DNA of 30,396 bases from Bacteroidaceae bacterium (GTDB lineage: Bacteria; Bacteroidota; Bacteroidia; Bacteroidales; Bacteroidaceae), in NCBI GenBank assembly GCA_016284115.1, contig JAEEOD010000035.1, positions 1 to 30,396 of the forward strand, given 5' to 3'. Below, in pieces: positions 8,718-15,726 of this stretch. Under the pieces are notes generated by a model. The model saw nothing but the letters and a program-made list of their open reading frames with translations, was not told where the DNA came from and made no database searches. Every line of letters starts with the position of its first letter. Positions within the stretch are counted from its first letter, which is position 1. The position numbers were made by a program, and so were the translations under genes.

Positions 8718-9293
8718 TTATTTTTCAAGGTCTATACTTTCTTTCGTTACGTTAAAGTATAATTTTGTCTCGAAAGTATTGAAGTCTGCTTTGTCAGCTG
8801 CCATCTCCTTGATATACATTCCTGTCTTCTTACATCCATCTTTAGCTTCTCTTTCTTTAACCTGCGTCCCCTTTGAATTGTAGGCTTTGATAGATACTTC
8901 CACACTATATTGCATATCGAATTCTTCATCATCACCAACGCCTGATAGGTCGGCTTTAGGAGTAAAAGTTATACGCATACCACTTTTACTAGGAATGGTC
9001 GAAAATTTAGCTGTTGTTGTGAAGTTATCACCACTGGCAGTATAGGCCTTGGTTTCCAGTTTTCCTTCATTATAATACTCTATTTTCATATCAACAGCCT
9101 TGTCCAAAGAATTTTTGATACCGTCGGAGAGCATGAGTTTATAGGTTGCTTCTGCTTTTACAATAGTATTGTCAACAACTGGAGTTATGTCGCCAGATCC
9201 TCCTGGTTCATCCGATTTACTACAAGACATAAATACTGCTGTCATCATACCGCAAAAACAAATGGCGGTAAACATCTTTACAAAATTCTTCAT
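8718..9293 (-). CDS. Putative lipoprotein, unknown function
   Basis: 191 residues from the ATG at 9293. The frame is open further upstream to 9434, but that part lies inside the preceding gene, and only the 9293 start gives a signal peptide: MKNFVKMFTAICFCGMMTAV followed by lipobox F-M-S-C, then a serine/acid-rich linker SKSDEPGGSGD. The absence of S/T-rich retention signals and an acidic +2 region leaves final membrane placement open; many such Bacteroidetes proteins reach the outer membrane. The mature part is predicted beta-rich (YKLMLSDGIKN, MKIEYYNEGKL, MRITFTPKADL, KLYFNVTKESI). I recognise no family. It is the middle gene of a three-gene operon: 43 nt after the exported 256-residue protein and 4 nt before the lipoprotein pseudogene. 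Confidence 0.8.
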   Translation of the reverse strand: MKNFVKMFTAICFCGMMTAVFMSCSKSDEPGGSGDITPVVDNTIVKAEATYKLMLSDGIKNSLDKAVDMKIEYYNEGKLETKAYTASGDNFTTTAKFSTIPSKSGMRITFTPKADLSGVGDDEEFDMQYSVEVSIKAYNSKGTQVKEREAKDGCKKTGMYIKEMAADKADFNTFETKLYFNVTKESIDLEK

Positions 9294-9336
9294 AATTTTT
9301 ACTAAATTAGTGTTATTGATTAATTGATATATATTC

Positions 9337-10107
9337 TTACTTACATTTGATGTCCATAAACTTCCAAATACCACCTGGCTCAACGAAGTCAAATTCGGTT
9401 GCTTCAACTGGAAGAGGTTCGAATATAAGGGCAAAACGGAGTTTCTGGTAAGTAAACGGGATAATGGTACGAGTAGGTGAAGTCGTAATGTTCTGTACCT
9501 CTGTCAGCTCTAGTTTGTCGCCCTCGTTACCTTTGATATAACATCTAGGCACCACATTCACCAGATAATTCATACTCTTTGCTTCTGTTTCAAATTCCAG
9601 TCGTGTCTCTTGATCGGAGCAGCACACACGAATGAGTTTTGTAGCAGTAGAGGCCTTTTTTTTAGTCTTGGCAATAGGATTGACCTTCATATACCTATAA
9701 GCGGAATAGTCATCTAATGTTACGATGTGATTGTTTAAGATGCTGGGGCCATCTTCTTCGCGACCTGCTTTTTCGTATAGAGAGGTGATTTTCTTTGAGA
9801 TAACCTTCTGATCGGTATAACCATATTGGCAGTTGAGAGTAGCAGCCTCTTCGTATTTTTGCAAGGCTTCTTCATACATTTCTGCATCTTCATATTCCTT
9901 GGCAGTTTCGTATGCCTCATTAAAAATGGGTTGATTTTGGGCTTTCTGCTCCGCTTCAAGTTTTGCCATCTTTTGACGTTCTATAGAACCCAACACAGCA
10001 TTTAGGCCTGTAAGGCCATCTCTAACTATGCGGTCTGTCTGGGTATATTGAGCATGTACTGATAGGGTAGCCAGAACGCACAATAATAAAATTAATCTTC
10101 TTTTCAT
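9337..10107 (-). CDS. Exported hypothetical protein with TPR-like helical segment
   Basis: 256 residues. The N-terminal signal peptide MKRRLILLLCVLATLSVHAQ has a likely signal peptidase I cut after A-H-A, or just after Q. Residues about 45 to 115 are helical and charged, with a tetratricopeptide-like repeat (YEDAEMYEEALQKYEEAATL, with A, Y and L at the usual TPR positions). The C-terminal half looks beta-rich (RTIIPFTYQKLRFALIFEPL). I recognise no family, and one TPR-like unit is not enough to name a partner. It is the first gene of the operon with the lipoprotein at 8718-9293 and the pseudogene, under a good promoter at 10134-10163. Confidence 0.75.
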   Translation of the reverse strand: MKRRLILLLCVLATLSVHAQYTQTDRIVRDGLTGLNAVLGSIERQKMAKLEAEQKAQNQPIFNEAYETAKEYEDAEMYEEALQKYEEAATLNCQYGYTDQKVISKKITSLYEKAGREEDGPSILNNHIVTLDDYSAYRYMKVNPIAKTKKKASTATKLIRVCCSDQETRLEFETEAKSMNYLVNVVPRCYIKGNEGDKLELTEVQNITTSPTRTIIPFTYQKLRFALIFEPLPVEATEFDFVEPGGIWKFMDIKCK

Positions 10108-10133
10108 AATAGTTTTATTTGATTTCTTTATTG

Positions 10134-10163
10134 CAAAAATACTGTATTTTTTTTTTACAACAA
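10134..10163 (-). promoter_or_regulatory. Bacteroidetes-type promoter for the exported-protein/lipoprotein operon
   Basis: On the minus strand: TTG (10161-10163), a 19-bp spacer containing a run of ten A, then TATTTTTG (10134-10141), which matches TAnnTTTG. It lies 26 nt upstream of the ATG at 10107. Confidence 0.65.
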
Positions 10164-10191
10164 AATTTTGTATAGTTGCTTTTCTTAATGT

Positions 10192-10218
10192 TGCGATGAA
10201 ATACTAATTATGCGATAA
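10192..10218 (+). promoter_or_regulatory. Paired TGCGATRA motif, candidate regulator site
   Basis: TGCGATGA (10192-10199) and TGCGATAA (10211-10218) are direct repeats 19 bp apart. A near-identical pair with the same 19-bp step lies at 11753-11779, upstream of the AraC-type regulator and the GH2 gene. The region also holds a second direct repeat, GATAAGATGA, at 10214-10223 and 10239-10248. The operator role is inferred. Confidence 0.35.
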
Positions 10219-10263
10219 GATGACGATTTCTTTTCTTTGATAAGATGATCGTAGGGATAATAT

Positions 10264-10295
10264 TTGGGATTTTATTGTTTTTTTTGCTACTTTCG
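10264..10295 (+). promoter_or_regulatory. Candidate promoter for the membrane-protein gene
   Basis: TTG (10264-10266), a 21-bp spacer, then TACTTTCG (10288-10295), one mismatch from TAnnTTTG. Transcription from here would start near 10303 and use the ATG at 10320. It would exclude the upstream ATG at 10245. Confidence 0.35.
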
Positions 10296-10319
10296 CAAAA
10301 TAATGAAAGCATAGAGATA

Positions 10320-10901
10320 ATGGAACAGAATAACGTGGATCATATGCAACCAGATGGACGCAGAATTGACAAGTTGGAGGGTGGACTTATTCCACCTAGG
10401 TGGTTAGTAGAGGTATTGTTTGTTTTGATGGTACTGGCAGCAATTTGTTGTTGGACATCTATCATGAGTTGGTTGCAAGCCCATGCATCATTTGGTTATG
10501 CTTTGATACAGACCGTAAGCATGACTGCTTTCTATGTATTAGTAATGGCTGGCATGAAATCATTGAAACGACCGTTTACAGTTTTGTGGATAATTGTTAT
10601 TGTGCTTAATTTGATGGGACTTTTCGTTATGGGCTTGTCTACGGTTCCAGATATTATCGATATTGGTCTGGCCTTATGTTTACCTATAGCCTACCTACCT
10701 TTGGGTTTGGGCATTTTTTTTGTGTATAGAGGGCGGTTGCAAACAATGGGGCTAGTGATGGTAGTACGTATTTTAGGCGTTACATTGTTGCCTGTAATTT
10801 ATTATCTATTTATCTCACAATTCCCATTAGCAATACTGGACGTGATGGTGATCCTGTTGGAAATATCCTACGCTTGGAGTTTAAGGCGTTTATTCGTCTG
10901 A
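10320..10901 (+). CDS. Multi-pass membrane protein, unknown function
   Basis: 193 residues from the ATG at 10320 (MEQNNVDHMQPDGRRIDKLE). The frame also opens at 10245, giving 218 residues with an extra hydrophobic start (MIVGIIFGILLFFLLLSQ). I prefer 10320 because the DNA coding for that extra stretch holds a promoter-like TTG-21-TACTTTCG and T-rich sequence, and because the family-like order is a polar N-terminus followed by helices. The body has about six membrane helices (from RWLVEVLFVLMVLAAICCW to LAILDVMVILLEISYAW) and no catalytic motif that I recognise. The 3' end overlaps the convergent AraC-type gene by 12 nt. The start choice is the main uncertainty. Confidence 0.65.
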   Translation: MEQNNVDHMQPDGRRIDKLEGGLIPPRWLVEVLFVLMVLAAICCWTSIMSWLQAHASFGYALIQTVSMTAFYVLVMAGMKSLKRPFTVLWIIVIVLNLMGLFVMGLSTVPDIIDIGLALCLPIAYLPLGLGIFFVYRGRLQTMGLVMVVRILGVTLLPVIYYLFISQFPLAILDVMVILLEISYAWSLRRLFV

Positions 10902-11672
10902 AAGACTATTGCTCTTAGGCTTACGTCCTCGTTTTTTAGGTAGGTACTTCAATTCTTGCTGGGTATCATTTACGTTCTGTGTAAATTTGGGATTGTTGTT
11001 CTGCCTAAATTGTGATGGGGTAATACCTAAACGTTTCTTCACTTCCACTTGGAAAGTACGGGTTGACATAAAGCCAGCCTCCTTGCTTACTGCTTCTATT
11101 GTCCAGTTGGGTTTTTCTTGCAGTAACTTGCATCCCAAGAGGAATCGCTTTTCGGTGAGGTAGTCATTGATGCCATTGTATTTATCTTGTTTTTTTATGA
11201 GTTGTATCAGTCGTTTCTGCGTTAAATTCAGCTGTTGTGCAATCTGTTTGAGTGAGAGGTTCGGGTCTTTGTAGAGTAAAGAGTAGTCTAAACGCTTGTT
11301 GACCCATTCCATCAGTTCGTCATCATTCATCTCAGCCGTATTGTTGATATCTTGGCGCAGGTGGAAAGCCTTTTCTTCTAACATGATGGTTTCGTCCTTA
11401 GTTACTAACTTTTTCTTCAAGGCTTCCAATGCTTCTTGCTGTTCTTTCGTCTGTTGCTGTAAAAAAGATAGAACCTCATCTTGTGTCTTTTTTTGTTCCA
11501 ACTGTTCTTCTTGTGTTTTCTTTTGATTCTCTATGATACTCATTAGGCGAGAATTGTCCTTCAACAATCCTTTGGATATACCATAAATATAATGTATGCT
11601 AGTGATAAATGCTATCACTATACACATGATGATTCCCAAAATTACCCAACTGGTATTATCCATTCCTTGCAT
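10890..11672 (-). CDS. Membrane-anchored AraC-type transcriptional regulator with C-terminal AT-hook-like motif
   Basis: 260 residues. Order of parts: one N-terminal membrane helix (about residues 9 to 30, WVILGIIMCIVIAFITSIHY), a glutamine/lysine-rich coiled coil (about 45 to 105), then an AraC-type double helix-turn-helix. HTH1 is around 138-160 (LSLKQIAQQLNLTQKRLIQL). HTH2 is around 190-212 (WTIEAVSKEAGFMSTRTFQV), ending in the family signature GITPSQFR. The tail carries KKRGRKPK (about 246-253), an AT-hook-like minor-groove motif. It has no ligand-binding cupin domain and no sensor kinase, so how it receives a signal is unknown. It is divergent from the GH2-GH97 genes with 196 nt between starts, which suggests but does not prove that it controls them. 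A second start at the internal ATG (residue 4) is possible. Confidence 0.85.
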   Translation of the reverse strand: MQGMDNTSWVILGIIMCIVIAFITSIHYIYGISKGLLKDNSRLMSIIENQKKTQEEQLEQKKTQDEVLSFLQQQTKEQQEALEALKKKLVTKDETIMLEEKAFHLRQDINNTAEMNDDELMEWVNKRLDYSLLYKDPNLSLKQIAQQLNLTQKRLIQLIKKQDKYNGINDYLTEKRFLLGCKLLQEKPNWTIEAVSKEAGFMSTRTFQVEVKKRLGITPSQFRQNNNPKFTQNVNDTQQELKYLPKKRGRKPKSNSLSDE

Positions 11673-11692
11673 CTATTAAAAGATTTATAGCG

Positions 11693-11700
11693 CAAAGATA
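11693..11700 (-). promoter_or_regulatory. Promoter -7 element for the AraC-type regulator gene
   Basis: The minus strand reads TATCTTTG followed by C, 20 nt upstream of the ATG at 11672. No TTG is seen 19 to 21 bp further upstream. A single TGCGATAA lies next to it on the plus strand at 11708-11715. Confidence 0.5.
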
Positions 11701-11752
11701 AGCCTTCTGCGATAAAAATAGTTTTTTTGTCCATAAATTATCTTTTTTTTGT

Positions 11753-11779
11753 TGCGTTGATAATCCAATAATGCGATGA
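11753..11779 (+). promoter_or_regulatory. Paired TGCGWTGA motif between regulator and GH2 gene
   Basis: TGCGTTGA (11753-11760) and TGCGATGA (11772-11779), 19 bp apart, match the pair at 10192-10218 in core and spacing. The pair lies about 25 nt upstream of the GH2 -33 element and about 50 nt upstream of the regulator's -7 element, where an AraC-type activator or repressor could act. A fourth TGCGATGA at 11865-11872 overlaps the GH2 start codon. Binding by the adjacent regulator is inferred. Confidence 0.4.
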
Positions 11780-11804
11780 AACGTAAAATAGGTAGTATTT
11801 GCAC

Positions 11805-11835
11805 TTGGAAATAAATAGCTTTTGCTTTATCTTTG
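11805..11835 (+). promoter_or_regulatory. Bacteroidetes-type promoter for the GH2-GH97 operon
   Basis: TTG (11805-11807), a 20-bp spacer, TATCTTTG (11828-11835): a full match to the TTG / TAnnTTTG pattern, 33 nt upstream of the GH2 ATG. Confidence 0.7.
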
Positions 11836-11868
11836 TGTTACTAATATAACCTTAAAAATATAATTGCG

Positions 11869-13695
11869 ATGAAAAAGACATTGCTTTGGATGGCTGCATT
11901 TGCACTGACATCCGTTTGTACACTGGCTCAGAATTGGAAGCCAGCAGGAGATAAAATCAAGACTACGTGGGCAGAACAGTTGACTCCTGAAAATGTGTGG
12001 GCTGAATATCCTCGCCCAATTATGGAAAGGACCGATTGGAAGAACCTAAATGGTTTATGGAACTATGCCATTAAGGAGAAAGGTGAAGCTACCCCAAAGA
12101 GTTGGGATGGTCAGATTTTGGTACCTTTTGCCGTTGAGTCATCCCTTTCAGGCGTTGGCAAACGTGTGAAAGAAACTGAAGAATTGTGGTATCAGCGTAC
12201 TTTTGATGTGCCTAAGAATTGGGCAGGAAAACGTGTATTATTGCATTTCGGAGCCGTTGATTGGAAGACCGATGTGTGGGTAAATGGTATGAGTGTTGGC
12301 TCTCATACTGGTGGTTATGTTCCTTTTTATTTGGATATTACCGATGCCCTTATTGCTCGTGGCACCAATCAGTTGATAGTACGTGTATGGGATCCAACCG
12401 ACAAGGGATATCAGCCACGTGGTAAGCAGGTGAATAACCCCAGTGGCATATGGTACACTCCTGTAACTGGTATTTGGCAGACGGTATGGCTGGAGCCTGT
12501 AGCAGAGGCCCACATTGCCAACCTGAAGACTACCCCTGACATTGACAATCATCAGTTGCAAATAGAGTTACAGACAGAAGGCCTTGTTGGCAAGGGTTAT
12601 CAAGCTAAGGTTAGCGTTTATGACGGACAGAAACTTGTGGCGGAAGGTGGTAGTGTAAATAGTCTTCCCGTTCAAGTACAGATGCCAGCTGATGCCAAGT
12701 TATGGACTCCAGATGCTCCTTTTTTATATACAGTAAAGGTAAGTTTGCTGAAAAATGGCGTGGAGGTAGATAAAGTGGATAGCTATGCCGCCATGCGTAA
12801 GCTCTCAACGGGGAAGGACAAGAACGGCATTATGCGTCTACAACTTAATAACAAACCTATCTTTATGTATGGTCCATTGGATCAGGGTTGGTGGCCTGAT
12901 GGTCTTTATACTGCTCCTTCTGACGAGGCACTGAAATATGACATTCAGAAGACCAAGGATTTTGGCTATAACATGATTCGCAAGCACATTAAGGTAGAGC
13001 CAGCTCGCTGGTACACCTATTGTGACCAGTTGGGTATTTTGGTTTGGCAGGATATGCCAAGTGGCGACAGGAATCCTCGTTGGCAGAACAAGGAATACTT
13101 TACTGATACAGAACTGCATCGTAGTGCAGAAAGCGAGGCTAACTATCGCAAGGAATGGAAGGAAATCATGGATGCTCTTTACAGCAATCCTTGTATTGCA
13201 GTTTGGGTGCCATTCAACGAGGCTTGGGGACAGTTCAAGACGCAGGAGATTGTGGAATGGACCAAGCAGTATGACCCATCGCGTCTAGTAAACCCTGCCA
13301 GTGGTGGCAATCATTATCCTGTAGGTGATATTCTAGACCTGCATAACTATCCACAACCAGATATGTATCTCTATGATGGCTCTCGTGTAAATGTATTGGG
13401 TGAGTATGGTGGTATCGGACGTGTTATCAAAGAAAACATTTGGGAACCTGATCGTAACTGGGGTTATGTGCAGTTTAATACTGAGAAAGAAGTGACTGAT
13501 GAGTATCTTAAATATGCTCAGATGCTGAAGGACTATATCCCTAAGGGTTTCTCAGCCGCAGTTTATACCCAGACTACTGATGTGGAAATTGAGGTGAATG
13601 GTCTGATGACTTACGATCGTAAGGTAATCAAGCTCGATGAGGTTCAGCTCAGACGTATGAATTTTAGCATTAGTCATGCATTGGACAACGATTAA
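11869..13695 (+). CDS. Glycoside hydrolase family 2 (beta-galactosidase/beta-glucuronidase-like), exported
   Basis: 608 residues. The signal peptide MKKTLLWMAAFALTSVCTLA-Q directs export. The GH2 layout is complete: a jelly-roll sugar-binding domain (about 40 to 215, LWYQRTFDVPKNWAGKRVLL, VWVNGMSVGSHTGGYVPF), an Ig-like sandwich (about 216 to 310), then a TIM barrel. The expected acid/base lies in WVPFNEAWG (Glu about 451, preceded by Asn) and the nucleophile in VNVLGEYGG (Glu about 522). It is shorter than the roughly 1000-residue LacZ type and lacks LacZ's C-terminal domain. The substrate cannot be fixed within GH2. It is the first gene of a pair with GH97 (12 nt gap), divergent from an AraC-type regulator. 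No SusC/SusD genes are adjacent. Confidence 0.92.
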   Translation: MKKTLLWMAAFALTSVCTLAQNWKPAGDKIKTTWAEQLTPENVWAEYPRPIMERTDWKNLNGLWNYAIKEKGEATPKSWDGQILVPFAVESSLSGVGKRVKETEELWYQRTFDVPKNWAGKRVLLHFGAVDWKTDVWVNGMSVGSHTGGYVPFYLDITDALIARGTNQLIVRVWDPTDKGYQPRGKQVNNPSGIWYTPVTGIWQTVWLEPVAEAHIANLKTTPDIDNHQLQIELQTEGLVGKGYQAKVSVYDGQKLVAEGGSVNSLPVQVQMPADAKLWTPDAPFLYTVKVSLLKNGVEVDKVDSYAAMRKLSTGKDKNGIMRLQLNNKPIFMYGPLDQGWWPDGLYTAPSDEALKYDIQKTKDFGYNMIRKHIKVEPARWYTYCDQLGILVWQDMPSGDRNPRWQNKEYFTDTELHRSAESEANYRKEWKEIMDALYSNPCIAVWVPFNEAWGQFKTQEIVEWTKQYDPSRLVNPASGGNHYPVGDILDLHNYPQPDMYLYDGSRVNVLGEYGGIGRVIKENIWEPDRNWGYVQFNTEKEVTDEYLKYAQMLKDYIPKGFSAAVYTQTTDVEIEVNGLMTYDRKVIKLDEVQLRRMNFSISHALDND

Positions 13696-13707
13696 TAACT
13701 CTTATTT

Positions 13708-15678
13708 ATGAAAAAAGCATTAATTGTGACTATGTCGCTCTGCTTAGCGTTTGGCGCATATGCACAAAAAGAAATCAAACTTGCCTCTCCTAATGGAAGG
13801 GTAACAACAAAAATTGAACTTGGACAACAACTTACCTATTCTATTTCATTCGATGGTGAGGAGGTAATGGATGATTCTCCTATTGGTGTTACTTTGACTA
13901 CAGGTGAGGTTTGGGGACAGAATCCTAAGTTGAAATCACAGAAAAGGCAGAAGGTAAATCAGATGGTACCATCTCCTATGTATCGTGCCAAAGAATTGAG
14001 AGATAACTTTAATGCGTTGACCCTCTCTTTCAAAGGCGACTATGCAGTAGAGTTTCGTGCTTACGATGATGGTATTGCCTATCGTCTCTCTACTACTCGT
14101 AAGACACCTTTTATCATCGAAAAAGACAACACGGCTTTCAAGTTTGATGACGATGATAATGTGATTGCCTCCTACGTTCGTGAGGATTATAAAGATGGTG
14201 ATTTTACAGCCCAGTTTGGCTCTTCGTTTGAGAACCTCTATAGTGAGTACAAGGTAAAGGATATGAAGAAAGACCGTCTGACTTTCCTGCCTGTAATGGT
14301 AAAGACGGATGATGGCGTTGTTTGTATCACAGAAACTAACTTGGATAGCTATCCTGGCCTCTACCTCTTGGGTACAGGCACTGATAAGATGCAGGGCATC
14401 AATGCTCCTTATCCTAAGACTATGAAACAGGGTGGACACAATATGTTGCAAGAGCGTGTAAGCGAGGGTGAGAATTTTATCGCCAAAGTTGCTGGTCCAC
14501 GTACTTTCCCTTGGCGAATTGCGGTAGTGGCTAAAGAAGATAAAGACATTGCTGCCAGTACGTTGGGTTACCTTTTAGGTGAGCCTTCTCGTGTGACCGA
14601 CTATAGTTGGATAAAGCCTGGCAAGGTGGCTTGGGATTGGTGGAACGATTGGAATATCTCTGGCGTTGACTTCCGTGCGGGCATCAATACAGAAACCTAT
14701 AAGTATTACATCGATTTTGCTTCCCTGAAGGGTATTGAGTATGTGATTCTGGATGAAGGTTGGGCAGTAAATCTAAAGGCTGACTTGCTGCAGGTTATTC
14801 CTGAAATTAACCTTAATGAAATTGTGGATTATGGTAAGGAGAAAGGTGTTGGCATCATTCTTTGGGCTGGTTATTATGCATTTAACCGTGATATGGAGAA
14901 TGTGTGCAAGCACTACTCAGACATGGGTGTGAAGGGTTTCAAAATCGACTTTATGGATCGTGATGACCAATTGATGACTGATTTTATGTATCGAGCAGCT
15001 GCTACTTGCGCCAAGTATCATTTGTTGGCCGATTTCCACGGAACCTACAAACCTTCTGGCTTGAACCGTACTTATCCAAATGTAGTGAATTTTGAAGGTG
15101 TGCATGGCTTGGAGCAGATGAAGTGGGAATCTGGTACTGATCAGCTGAAGTATGATGTAACCATTCCTTATATCCGTCAGTTGGCAGGTCCTATGGATTA
15201 TACCCAAGGTGCTATGCTCAATGGTGGTATAAGGAACTACCGTCCTTCAAATTCAGAGCCAATGAGTCAGGGTACTCGTTGCCACCAATTAGGTCTGTAT
15301 GTGGTATTGGATTCTCCACTTAACATGCTGTGTGACTCGCCTACAAATTACCTAAAGGAGCCTGAATGTACCGATTTCATCGCAAAAATTCCTACCGTAT
15401 GGGATGAAACTCGTATTCTGGATGGCAAAGTCGGTGAGTATATCGTGACAGCTCGCCGTAGTGGTAACACTTGGTATGTTGGTGGTATTACCAATCGTGA
15501 GGCAAGAGATCTTACCGTAGATTTATCTTTTCTTAATGGCAAGCAGATGCTACTTTTCAAGGATGGTGTCAATGCCGATCGTAAAGGTGCTGATTTCAAG
15601 TTGACCAACGAAACTGTCGGCAATAGGTTGCAGATTCACCTTGCTCCAGGTGGCGGTTTTGCTGCAAAGATTCAGTAA
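13708..15678 (+). CDS. Glycoside hydrolase family 97, probably retaining (alpha-galactosidase-type)
   Basis: 656 residues. Signal peptide MKKALIVTMSLCLAFGAYAQ, so periplasmic or surface-associated. The N-terminal beta-super-sandwich domain (about 22 to 290) leads into a TIM barrel (WDWWNDWNISGVDFRAG, IEYVILDEGWA, GVKGFKIDFMDRDDQ) and a C-terminal beta domain. GH97 contains inverting alpha-glucosidases (SusB type) and retaining alpha-galactosidases (BT1871 type). The retaining ones use an aspartate on the fourth barrel strand (Asp415 in BT1871, from memory). Here KIDF puts Asp at 414, which favours the retaining group. The acid/base is probably a Glu in NFEGVHGLEQ (463 or 469). It follows GH2 by 12 nt; together they suggest stepwise removal of beta- and alpha-linked sugars from one glycan. 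Confidence 0.93.
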   Translation: MKKALIVTMSLCLAFGAYAQKEIKLASPNGRVTTKIELGQQLTYSISFDGEEVMDDSPIGVTLTTGEVWGQNPKLKSQKRQKVNQMVPSPMYRAKELRDNFNALTLSFKGDYAVEFRAYDDGIAYRLSTTRKTPFIIEKDNTAFKFDDDDNVIASYVREDYKDGDFTAQFGSSFENLYSEYKVKDMKKDRLTFLPVMVKTDDGVVCITETNLDSYPGLYLLGTGTDKMQGINAPYPKTMKQGGHNMLQERVSEGENFIAKVAGPRTFPWRIAVVAKEDKDIAASTLGYLLGEPSRVTDYSWIKPGKVAWDWWNDWNISGVDFRAGINTETYKYYIDFASLKGIEYVILDEGWAVNLKADLLQVIPEINLNEIVDYGKEKGVGIILWAGYYAFNRDMENVCKHYSDMGVKGFKIDFMDRDDQLMTDFMYRAAATCAKYHLLADFHGTYKPSGLNRTYPNVVNFEGVHGLEQMKWESGTDQLKYDVTIPYIRQLAGPMDYTQGAMLNGGIRNYRPSNSEPMSQGTRCHQLGLYVVLDSPLNMLCDSPTNYLKEPECTDFIAKIPTVWDETRILDGKVGEYIVTARRSGNTWYVGGITNREARDLTVDLSFLNGKQMLLFKDGVNADRKGADFKLTNETVGNRLQIHLAPGGGFAAKIQ

Positions 15679-15702
15679 TCTTATTTATCTGTATAGGAAA
15701 AG

Positions 15703-15726
15703 GGTGTACTAAGGTGCACCTTTTTT
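15703..15726 (+). terminator. Rho-independent terminator of the GH2-GH97 operon
   Basis: GGTGTAC (15703-15709), loop TAAG, GTGCACC (15714-15720; one T-G pair), followed by six T, 24 nt after the GH97 stop. A clear terminator. Confidence 0.88.

Noticed and set aside
9294..9434. Longer start for the 191-residue lipoprotein
   Set aside because: The extension overlaps the preceding gene and destroys the lipoprotein signal peptide, which is clear from the ATG at 9293.
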